From Planctomycetota bacterium (GTDB lineage Bacteria > Planctomycetota > E44-bin39), in NCBI GenBank assembly GCA_004376375.1, contig SOJX01000139.1, positions 1 through 35,136 of the forward strand: 35,136 nt of DNA, read 5' to 3'. Positions 1 through 6,150 of the stretch are shown in pieces (the first letter of the stretch is position 1; every line of letters begins with the position of its first letter). The notes below the pieces were generated by a model that saw only the letters and a program-made list of their open reading frames with translations, did no database searches and had not been told where the DNA came from. The position numbers were made by a program, and so were the translations under genes.

Positions 1-90
1 CCGCCGCAACCCGGTCCGCCCGGAGCGCGCCCGCCGCAGCCCGGTCCGCCTGGAGCGCGCCCGCCGCAGCCCGGTCCGCCCGGACCTCGT
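1..90 (+). repeat. 30-bp coding tandem repeat, three copies
   Basis: Three consecutive 30-bp units (1-30, 31-60, 61-90) differ at only a few positions and encode a Pro/Gly/Gln/Arg decapeptide. More copies may lie upstream of the window. Copy number could vary by slippage, which would lengthen the Pro-rich stalk. Confidence 0.8.
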
Positions 91-342
91 TTTGGTCCGC
101 CGGGTGCACCGCCGGGAGCACCTCCCGGGGTTGCCACCCCGCCGCCGCAGCCGGGTGTTCAGCCCGGTGCACCTCCTGCTCAACAGCAGACTGAAAGGGA
201 GAGAACGGCAGAGTACTTTCAGCAGCAGAAGGAAAAGAAGAAAGGCTGCGGAAAAAAGGCAGTTTTTATCGCGATCCTAATCGCGTTTGCATACGAAGCG
301 CCGGTACTTATTGAACGTTTGCTGGCTCATTTGTTCAGGTAG
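1..342 (+). CDS. C-terminal part of a Pro/Gly/Gln-rich membrane-anchored protein (partial, 5' end outside window)
   Basis: Reading frame 1 is open from the first base to a TAG at 340-342, giving 113 residues with no start in the window. The first ~62 residues are Pro/Gly/Ala/Gln-rich and begin with three near-identical decapeptides of the type PPQPGPPGAR. A charged stretch (QQQTERERTAEYFQQQKEKKKGC) follows, split by a Gln/Lys run, then a hydrophobic segment (AVFIAILIAFAY) and a short tail. This suggests a proline-rich, disordered region tethered by one C-terminal membrane helix with a Lys-rich flank. Function is unknown. Such tails occur in bacterial membrane signalling and zinc-ribbon proteins, but no diagnostic domain is visible here. 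It ends 42 nt before the roadblock gene and may share its transcript. Confidence 0.7.
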   Translation, partial: PPQPGPPGARPPQPGPPGARPPQPGPPGPRFGPPGAPPGAPPGVATPPPQPGVQPGAPPAQQQTERERTAEYFQQQKEKKKGCGKKAVFIAILIAFAYEAPVLIERLLAHLFR

Positions 343-384
343 TTTCCCCGTGGGGGCCGGTCCGAACTGGTCGGACGGGTCGTC

Positions 385-936
385 GTGATTGTCTGGTGGT
401 TGTCCGGAAGGAGGCGCGCCATCGATACCCCAAGTAAAGACAGTGCGAATCTGCGCGATAAGCGGCTTGTTTTTTATCAGGCCGACATCGACAAGATCAA
501 TAAGGTTCTCGAGGAGTTCCTGAAGCTTTCGGACTCAAAGGCCAACCTTCTTATCGACAAAGAGGGGCACCTTGTTACGAAGGCCGGACATACGGAAACG
601 TACGATATGTCCACCGTTTCCGCACTCGTCGCCGGCTCGTTCGCTGCCACGCGCGAAATGGCGCGGCTTCTGGGCGAGGACGAGTTTTCCCTGCTTTTCC
701 ACCAGGGCAAGCGGGACAATATCCAGCTCACCCTCATCGGCGATCGGACCATCATGGCCACGATTTTCGACGAGCGCACGACTATTGGAATGGTGCGTCT
801 TTACGCCAAGGAAGCGTCGATGAAACTGGCAAAGACTTTTGAGGAAATTGACAAGCGCATCGATGACGGCACCGCGGGACTTAGCGACGATTTCGGTGCG
901 GAAGCTGAAGGCCGGCTTGACGAGTTTTTCGGCTAG
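385..936 (+). CDS. Roadblock/LC7-domain protein (MglB-like)
   Basis: The protein is 183 aa if it starts at GTG 385. Residues from about FYQADIDKINKVLEEFLKL through LYAKEASMKLAKTFEEI match the roadblock/LC7 fold: helix, LIDKEGHLVTKAG strand pair, helix, then a beta sheet with TIMATIFDERTTIGMVRLY. Family members such as MglB bind small Ras-like GTPases and act as activating proteins or scaffolds. No MglA-like GTPase is in the window. The start is uncertain. A strong Shine-Dalgarno (AAGGAGG, 408-414) sits 6 nt before an ATC codon at 421, whereas GTG 385 has only weak upstream complementarity. The domain itself begins after residue ~28 either way. The acidic C-terminal tail (DDFGAEAEGRLDEFFG) is outside the domain. 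A terminator follows at 1032. Confidence 0.85.
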   Translation: MIVWWLSGRRRAIDTPSKDSANLRDKRLVFYQADIDKINKVLEEFLKLSDSKANLLIDKEGHLVTKAGHTETYDMSTVSALVAGSFAATREMARLLGEDEFSLLFHQGKRDNIQLTLIGDRTIMATIFDERTTIGMVRLYAKEASMKLAKTFEEIDKRIDDGTAGLSDDFGAEAEGRLDEFFG

Positions 937-1031
937 GAACGGGAAGAATTCAGTGTCAGCTGCTTGCGCGGATGATTTCGCCGGACGGTTACGGGGGTTC
1001 ACTGGTCTACTTATACGTTACGACTTCCAGG

Positions 1032-1064
1032 CTGACCGGGACAGTCATTCCGGTCAGTTTGTTT
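1032..1064 (+). terminator. Rho-independent terminator after the roadblock gene
   Basis: An 8-bp stem (CTGACCGG at 1032-1039, CCGGTCAG at 1050-1057) encloses a 10-nt loop and is followed by a T-rich run (TTTGTTTT). It lies ~95 nt downstream of the roadblock stop and upstream of the next promoter. Confidence 0.7.
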
Positions 1065-1085
1065 TGACGCCGGACGAGTTTGACT

Positions 1086-1106
1086 GTTAGTCGTTAGTGG
1101 TTAGTT
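1086..1106 (+). repeat. Short heptamer array (GTTAGTN x3)
   Basis: Three consecutive 7-nt units (GTTAGTC, GTTAGTG, GTTAGTT) sit between the terminator and the STAS promoter. The word is the reverse complement of the NACTAAC heptamers at 28461-28509. Confidence 0.6.
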
Positions 1107-1132
1107 GTGCTGCCAAACAATTGTGTTTTTGC

Positions 1133-1161
1133 TTGACAGCTTCCGCGTGCGGTTTTACACT
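1133..1161 (+). promoter_or_regulatory. Sigma70-like promoter for the STAS and PilZ genes
   Basis: TTGACA at 1133-1138, a 17-nt spacer, then TACACT at 1156-1161. The perfect -35 box and ideal spacing place the transcript start near 1168, about 65 nt before the STAS start. Confidence 0.65.
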
Positions 1162-1231
1162 GACTCACCGCTTGGGGCGGAAGGGAACCGGTTGTATTGC
1201 CCGGTTCGACGGGATGGCGGTGGTAAGAACT

Positions 1232-1597
1232 ATGTCGCAGGCTATCAATGTTGAACTCGATGAGCAGGATGGCAACCTGATTGCGCGGTTCCGCCTTGCG
1301 CAGAACGCGTTCCTCACGGACCAGGCCTATCTTCAGGCTTTCAGGGACGTTAAGACCAGCGCGGAGGAACGCGGCGCGGCGGGAGGATATGACCGCATGG
1401 TTCTCAACCTGGCGGAGATGGCTTATATTCAGTCAATGGCGATTTCGGGGATGCTGCGTCTTCAGAGCGATCTCAGGAAGCTTGGAATTGAACTGCGGCT
1501 GGCGGAGTTGAGCGATGACGTGGCAAAGGTGCTTGCCATTATGAACCTTGACAAGCATTTCAGTGTTTTCAGGACCGAGAAGGAAGCGCTCGCATAA
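1232..1597 (+). CDS. STAS-domain protein (anti-sigma factor antagonist-like)
   Basis: The protein is 121 aa from ATG 1232 (MSQAINVEL). The frame is open further upstream, with an in-frame ATG at 1214, but that part does not look like protein and overlaps the promoter. The pattern fits a single STAS domain: VELDEQDGNLIARF strand pair, a long helix, VLNLAEMAYIQSMAISGML around the usual phospho-Ser loop, and ELRLAELSDDVAKVL near the end. STAS proteins of the SpoIIAA type bind anti-sigma or partner-switching kinases and are controlled by Ser phosphorylation. The loop departs from the common DSSGL form: the Asp is replaced (YIQS), though Ser residues are kept. No partner kinase is adjacent. It lies 58 nt upstream of the PilZ gene, probably in the same transcript. 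Confidence 0.75.
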   Translation: MSQAINVELDEQDGNLIARFRLAQNAFLTDQAYLQAFRDVKTSAEERGAAGGYDRMVLNLAEMAYIQSMAISGMLRLQSDLRKLGIELRLAELSDDVAKVLAIMNLDKHFSVFRTEKEALA

Positions 1598-1655
1598 CAG
1601 CTAAGCGCGATTGCATCTTTCACAGCCTCGCATGGGCGACGAACTGGAGGACGAC

Positions 1656-1994
1656 GTGCCGGACAATAAACGAAACCTGCGAACCGATGCGCGTGTGATT
1701 TCCCTTAATCTGGTTTCTTATTCCCGTCACGACGACGAGGGCGTGCTTGCCGAGGCGTCGATGGGCCGCACGCTGGATATCAGCCCGGGAGGCATCAAGC
1801 TCGAGGTTGACCACCACGTCCCGCTGTCCTCCGTTATTGACCTTTCAGTCGCACTGCGCGACGACGTTATCAGCATAAAGGGCCGCGTCGTCCATCTCGA
1901 GGAGCTCAAAAACGGAAAGATCGGAATGGGAATACAGTTCGTCGACGTCGACAAAGAAACCAGCGAAACCCTGAGGAAATTCCTTTCGGTCTGA
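1656..1994 (+). CDS. PilZ-domain protein, candidate c-di-GMP receptor
   Basis: The protein is 112 aa from GTG 1656, chosen because CTGGAGG (1644-1650) lies 5 nt upstream and the start falls just before the N-terminal Arg motif. The frame also allows ATG 1632 without a ribosome site. PilZ hallmarks are the Arg-rich switch near the start (KRNLRTDAR) and the DISPGGIKL segment matching (D/N)xSxxG, followed by beta strands (ISIKGRVVHLEE, KIGMGIQFVDV). Single-domain PilZ proteins bind c-di-GMP and pass the signal to partners in motility, secretion or polysaccharide synthesis. A matching phosphodiesterase candidate (HD-GYP) lies at 26340-28316. The gene converges on the cyclase gene with a ~40-nt gap. 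Confidence 0.8.
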   Translation: MPDNKRNLRTDARVISLNLVSYSRHDDEGVLAEASMGRTLDISPGGIKLEVDHHVPLSSVIDLSVALRDDVISIKGRVVHLEELKNGKIGMGIQFVDVDKETSETLRKFLSV

Positions 1995-2035
1995 CGATTA
2001 GCCGCACTTTTAATTCCTATTAATTCTGATGCAAC

Positions 2036-5000
2036 TCAATCATCTGATTCCAGATTCTGTAGCAATTCGTTAACCTCGTCCAGCTCTTTCCGCCTCGCGC
2101 CGTGGGCGACACGGTATTCGTAGATTTCTTTCGCCTTTTCGAGATACTTCCGCGCTTCCTCTTTGATTTCTTTTTCTTCCTTATCCCCTATCCCCTGTCC
2201 CTTATCCCTTAATTCTGCCTTATCCCTTATCCCGTATTCCTTATCCCATATTCCGGAGAGAAACTTGCCGTATTCGCGGTAGAGGTTGTTATTAGTCGGT
2301 TCAGCGCATTTTGCAGCGTATTCGAGGGCGGTCTTGAAGGCAGCGTTGGCTTCTTGATAAGTGTGGGGCAGACATTCCTGTCTGCCATTTCCCGATTTGG
2401 ATTTTTGCAGAGCGGCCAGCAGCTTTCCGCGTGTTTGATGATAATCCCGCAGCGAGGGGTCGTCCTTTATCTCGGGCAGCAGCGATTCGGCTTCCTGGAT
2501 TGCGGATTTCGCCTTTTGTAGGGGCACAGCATGCTGTGCCCCTACATCCGTGGTAACAATCCTCTCCAACGCCTGTTCCGCGGATTGCAGGTATGCCGAA
2601 AAGAGTTCCCCCTTCATTCCCAGCTTATTGAGGGTTTCAATTGCCTCCCCAAGTATCTCTTCCGCTGCCGCATAATTGCCTGAATCCCGCTCGATTTCGG
2701 ACAGGGTTAATTGAAATTGAGCCGCAATGTCATTTGCGCCAATTTCTTTTGCAATTGCAATTCCCGTCTCGCAATGCTCTCCGGTCTCATCAATATTTCC
2801 TTTTTCAAGTGAAATATCCCCGATGTCGCTGAGTGTGGTTGCCTCGCCGCGCTTGTCTCCGATGGCGCGCTTTATCTCAAGGCCCTTTTCAAAATACTTT
2901 AGAGCACGGTCAAGGTCGCCGCATTTACGGTGCACATGACCGATGTTAGTGAGGGAAAGCGCCTCGCCACCCCTGTTGCCAATGGCGTGGTCTATCTCAA
3001 GGGTCTTTTCGAAATACTCCAACGCGCATTCAAGGTCGCCGCGGTCACGGGACACCAGGCCAATGTTGCCGAGGGCGATTGCCTCGCCTTTCCTGTCGCC
3101 GATGGCGCCAAATATTTCAATAGCTTTATCATGACACTCCAGCGCGCGGTCGAAGTCGCGGCGTCTACCGTATACAATGCCGATACCGACCAGGGCTAAA
3201 GCCTCGCCTTGCCTGTCGCCGAGGGTGCGCCTTGTCTCAAGGCTCTTTTCCTGGTATTCCAGCGCGCGGCCAAGGTCGCCGCGTTTTTGGTACACAAGAC
3301 CGATGTTTCCCAGGGTGATTGCCTCGCCAAGCCTGTCGCCGATAGCGCACTTTATTTTAAGGCTCATTCCAAGATATGTCATAGCGCGGTCGAGGTCGCC
3401 GCGGACATCGCACAAATGGCCAATGTTGTTAAGGACTCTTCCCTCGCCGTGCCTGTCGCTGATGGCGCGGTACATTTCAAGAGCTTTTTCATAATACTCC
3501 ATTGCGCGGTCGAGGTCGCCGCGGTTATGGTGCACAAGTCCGATGTTGTTGAGGGCGACTCCTTCAGCACGTTTATCATTATCATCCAACGACGACTCAA
3601 GGCATTTCCTGAAATGAGCTTCAGCACCATCAAGGTTGCCGGTCCTCCATTGAATTCCACCCAGGCCGCTCATAGCGGTGCGGCGGAGTTTGCGGATGGC
3701 GGCGGCATCGGTTGTGGGGGCGGGTCTCAGACCCGCCCCTACATCCAATGCCGATTTGTATTCTGATTCGGCTTCTTTATATTTTCCGAGCCGGTCAAGG
3801 ATACCGCCTTCGACAATGCTTCGTCTTGCCGTCTGCTCATTAGTGACGCTATCCGGCAGCCGTTTCAATACTTCCTGTGCCGCAGCAGGCGATTCGACAT
3901 CCAGCGTGACGCCCGCGAGGTCGAGGATTATGTCGGCGCATTCCGCAGCGCCGGCGTCGGCCGCTTGTAGGGGCACAGCGCGCTGTGCCCCTAAATTTGC
4001 TGCATCCGTAAGAACCCCGTGGGCGGATTTGAGATCTCCGGCTTCTTTCAGGCGCTTGCCTTCTTCGTACAGGTAATGCCCGGCGCGGGCTGTGTCTCCG
4101 GAAAATTCCAAGTGGTGGGCAAGCAGAGAGTAAAAATCTTCCAGCTTGTCCGGAAACAGTCTTTCAATCGCTTCTGCAATCTCCTTGTGCAACTCCTGCC
4201 GTCTTTTCTTCAGCAGCGTTTCGTAGACGGCATCACGGGCAAGGATATGGCGGAAAACATATTCAATCTCCAGTATCCGTGACTGCTTGTGGATTATCTC
4301 AAAATCTGCCAGGTTGTTCAGGTGCTCGTTCAAACGCTCCTTTGCGGCCGAAATCTCGGCAAGGATTTTTTCCAGAAACGACTGGCCGATAACCGACGCT
4401 TCCTGCAACGTGCGCCGCATACCGGCTTCTAGTATATCAATGCGGGACATTATCAGGGCCTGCACGGAGGCGGGAATATCAACCTTGTCAAGCGGTTTCG
4501 TGATGTTGATACTCGTCGTTCCGTCCGCAAGCGACATCTCGCGGACCGCGATTTTATTTTCAAGAAGGTGTCTGACGATTTCCTCCGCAAAGAACGGGTT
4601 GCCCTGCGACTTGTCGGCGACGAATCGGGCCAACTCCCCCGGTGCTTTTTCAACCGCGAGAACGGACGAGACCATGTCGCCGATGGAAGCGGTTTCAATC
4701 GGCTCGAGCGCGATTTCGGAAAACGTTATCAGCGGCTCGCCCGCCCAGTCGTATTCAAAACCGGACCGGTATGCCAGCACGACGAGAACCGGCTTGTTCT
4801 TTATCAGCCGCGAGAACTGGACGCCCCAGTCCTTCGTCGGCGGCCCGGACCAGTGCATGCCCTCAAGGACGAGTACCAGCGGTTGTAAGGGCACAGCGCG
4901 CTGTGCCCCTACAATATCGGGCGCAGCATGCTGCGCCCCTACATTTGCCAGCGCGAGGAAAAAATCATTCAGCGCAACCTCAAGCAGGTTCTGCTTTGCT

Positions 5001-6112
5001 TTGCCTTCCAGTTTTTCCGTGGCTGAATCTTTGAAAGCGTAGCCGAGAAACCACCCCAGCGTTGTTACGCGGATTTCGCTGATTTCCCCGTCGTCCCATG
5101 CGAAAGAAAATGTTTCCCGAATCCGCTCCTGCGCAAATTCCTTTTCCTCATGCTTTTTCAGGCCCGCATACTGGCGCAGGATTTCTTTTACAGGCCATAA
5201 AGGCATGTTCTGGCCGTAGGAAAGTGTTCTTCCAATCAGCGTCCGGAACCCGAGGTCTTCGGCACGGTTCCGCAGTTCATATACAAGCCTGCTTTTGCCT
5301 ACCCCCGCTTCGCCGGTTATGCCGAGGACTTGTCCCTGACCACTTGCCACCTTCTCCAGCAATTCTGCAATCTTTTTCATCTCTGCATCGCGGCCGCAGA
5401 GTACAGCCATCCTGGCGCCGGTAAACCTCATAGTCTCAGCCGGGTCGCGTTCTTTCAATACGTTGTAAGCGGGGACTGGGCGGGGAACATTTTTCAATTC
5501 AAACGGCCCTACAGGTTCCCACTCAAACTGCGGCCGCACGCGGCGGTAAATGCGGCCGGACACAAACACCTGTCCTGCGTCGGCCTTGTCCTGCAGTCGC
5601 GCGGCTACATTCACTGCATCGCCCAATGCGTCGAAATCGAACTTCTCGGCAGCCCCGATTTCGCCTGCAACGACGAGACCAGCGTTAATTCCGATGGTGA
5701 GCGAGAGCTTTCGACCATGCACTTCAGGATACTCAGCCATGCGGCCGTGCATCTCAAGCGCGCAGCGGATAGCGCGGGCTTCATCGTTTTCATGAGCTTT
5801 AGGAACTCCGAACAGCGCCATCGCGCAGTCGCCGATAAAACTCGCGACCATGCCACCGTGCAGTTTGACGGCATCTTCCATCAGGTGATAAATCGGTTCT
5901 ACCGCATCATGCAGGACTTCGGGATCACCCAGGTCGGCAGCAAGTTTTGTGTAGCCCTGGATATCCGCAAACAGCACAACCGCCTGCCGCCGCTCCCGAG
6001 TTCGCAGCCTCGCAGCCGGCGTCGGTGCTTTGGCAGTCAGGGACGAACCGCACTTGCCGCAAAACGCCATATCGTCCGGCCATTCGGAATTGCACTTCGG
6101 ACACTTGGGCAT
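2036..6112 (-). CDS. Class III nucleotide cyclase with AAA/NACHT-like ATPase and TPR domains
   Basis: The protein is 1358 aa. Residues 4-21 form a zinc ribbon (CPKC...CGKC). Residues ~42-215 form a class III cyclase homology domain with metal-binding Asp50 (FADIQGYT) and Asp95 (GDCAMALFG), plus the DAVNVAARL motif carrying the transition-state Asn168 and Arg172, so catalysis is plausible. An ATPase follows with Walker A GEAGVGKS (267-274) and Walker B LVLVLEGMHW. From ~650 come helical repeats, including at least seven 40-residue TPRs. The layout matches cytoplasmic cyclase-ATPase-TPR regulators common in Myxococcota, Planctomycetota and relatives. Ligand and targets are unknown. Start ATG 6112 has AGAGG 8 nt upstream. 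It lies 38 nt downstream of the RND gene and is probably co-transcribed. It carries at least six palindrome-derived in-frame peptide insertions and a 7-nt repeat tract near the C terminus. Confidence 0.9.
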   Translation of the reverse strand: MPKCPKCNSEWPDDMAFCGKCGSSLTAKAPTPAARLRTRERRQAVVLFADIQGYTKLAADLGDPEVLHDAVEPIYHLMEDAVKLHGGMVASFIGDCAMALFGVPKAHENDEARAIRCALEMHGRMAEYPEVHGRKLSLTIGINAGLVVAGEIGAAEKFDFDALGDAVNVAARLQDKADAGQVFVSGRIYRRVRPQFEWEPVGPFELKNVPRPVPAYNVLKERDPAETMRFTGARMAVLCGRDAEMKKIAELLEKVASGQGQVLGITGEAGVGKSRLVYELRNRAEDLGFRTLIGRTLSYGQNMPLWPVKEILRQYAGLKKHEEKEFAQERIRETFSFAWDDGEISEIRVTTLGWFLGYAFKDSATEKLEGKAKQNLLEVALNDFFLALANVGAQHAAPDIVGAQRAVPLQPLVLVLEGMHWSGPPTKDWGVQFSRLIKNKPVLVVLAYRSGFEYDWAGEPLITFSEIALEPIETASIGDMVSSVLAVEKAPGELARFVADKSQGNPFFAEEIVRHLLENKIAVREMSLADGTTSINITKPLDKVDIPASVQALIMSRIDILEAGMRRTLQEASVIGQSFLEKILAEISAAKERLNEHLNNLADFEIIHKQSRILEIEYVFRHILARDAVYETLLKKRRQELHKEIAEAIERLFPDKLEDFYSLLAHHLEFSGDTARAGHYLYEEGKRLKEAGDLKSAHGVLTDAANLGAQRAVPLQAADAGAAECADIILDLAGVTLDVESPAAAQEVLKRLPDSVTNEQTARRSIVEGGILDRLGKYKEAESEYKSALDVGAGLRPAPTTDAAAIRKLRRTAMSGLGGIQWRTGNLDGAEAHFRKCLESSLDDNDKRAEGVALNNIGLVHHNRGDLDRAMEYYEKALEMYRAISDRHGEGRVLNNIGHLCDVRGDLDRAMTYLGMSLKIKCAIGDRLGEAITLGNIGLVYQKRGDLGRALEYQEKSLETRRTLGDRQGEALALVGIGIVYGRRRDFDRALECHDKAIEIFGAIGDRKGEAIALGNIGLVSRDRGDLECALEYFEKTLEIDHAIGNRGGEALSLTNIGHVHRKCGDLDRALKYFEKGLEIKRAIGDKRGEATTLSDIGDISLEKGNIDETGEHCETGIAIAKEIGANDIAAQFQLTLSEIERDSGNYAAAEEILGEAIETLNKLGMKGELFSAYLQSAEQALERIVTTDVGAQHAVPLQKAKSAIQEAESLLPEIKDDPSLRDYHQTRGKLLAALQKSKSGNGRQECLPHTYQEANAAFKTALEYAAKCAEPTNNNLYREYGKFLSGIWDKEYGIRDKAELRDKGQGIGDKEEKEIKEEARKYLEKAKEIYEYRVAHGARRKELDEVNELLQNLESDD
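2180..2253 (-). repeat. Coding 7-nt repeat tract (CTTATCC words on + strand) in the cyclase C terminus
   Basis: Ten units of the type CTTATCC, CCTATCC, CCTGTCC, CGTATTC and CATATTC run with one 4-nt slip at 2215-2218. On the minus strand this gives a low-complexity charged peptide rich in DK, RDKG and GIGDKEE. It is the same class of array as the intergenic ones but is translated here. Confidence 0.75.
2361..2390. repeat. Palindromic element inserted in cyclase CDS (NGRQECLPH)
   Basis: GGCAGACA (2367-2374), loop TTCC, then TGTCTGCC (2379-2386) form an 8-bp hairpin. On the minus strand it is translated as NGRQECLPHTYQ within a linker between helices (~residue 1245). Confidence 0.7.
2517..2546. 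repeat. Perfect 30-bp palindrome inserted in cyclase CDS (VGAQHAVPLQ)
   Basis: The 30 bases at 2517-2546 equal their own reverse complement, with core GGGGCACAGC/GCTGTGCCCC and GTA/TAC ends. It is translated in frame on the minus strand as VGAQHAVPLQ between two helical segments (~residue 1190-1198). Confidence 0.85.
2790..3630 (-). repeat. ~120-bp tandem repeats encoding 40-residue TPR units
   Basis: About seven units of ~120 bp recur with strongly conserved blocks (for example CGGTCAAGGTCGCCGCG and GATTGCCTCGCC). They encode units of the form GxALxNIGxVxxxRGDLDRAxEYxEKxLExxRAIGDRxGE. The conservation at DNA level points to recent expansion or ongoing homogenisation. Confidence 0.85.
3713..3743. 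repeat. Palindromic element inserted in cyclase CDS (VGAGLRPAPT)
   Basis: A 15-bp near-perfect stem around a single central base, with arms CGGGTCT/AGACCCG inside GTGGGGG/CCCCTAC. One arm position (3716) is mismatched. The minus-strand translation is VGAGLRPAPT (~residue 790-800). Confidence 0.8.
3968..3993. repeat. Perfect 26-bp palindrome inserted in cyclase CDS (LGAQRAVPLQ)
   Basis: A self-complementary stretch with core GGGGCACAGCGCGCTGTGCC, bounded by TA/TA. It is translated in frame on the minus strand as LGAQRAVPLQ (~residue 707-716), just before an Ala-rich linker. Confidence 0.85.
4883..4946. repeat. Double palindromic element next to the ATPase Walker B strand
   Basis: Two related palindromes sit side by side. 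At 4883-4914 there is a 32-bp near-perfect palindrome (GGGCACAGCGCGCTGTGCCC core, one mismatch). At 4919-4938 there is a perfect 20-bp one (GGGCGCAGCATGCTGCGCCC). Together they encode VGAQHAAPDIVGAQRAVPLQ on the minus strand, placed between a helix (LNDFFLALAN) and the Walker B strand (LVLVLEG). Confidence 0.85.
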
Positions 6113-6150
6113 GATAAAACCTCTTAATTATTTTAACCCGGCAACGCATA

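Noticed and set aside
92..280. 62-aa Arg-rich frame near the left edge
   Set aside because: It overlaps the uninterrupted Pro-rich frame with decapeptide repeats and a membrane helix, which is the better gene call.
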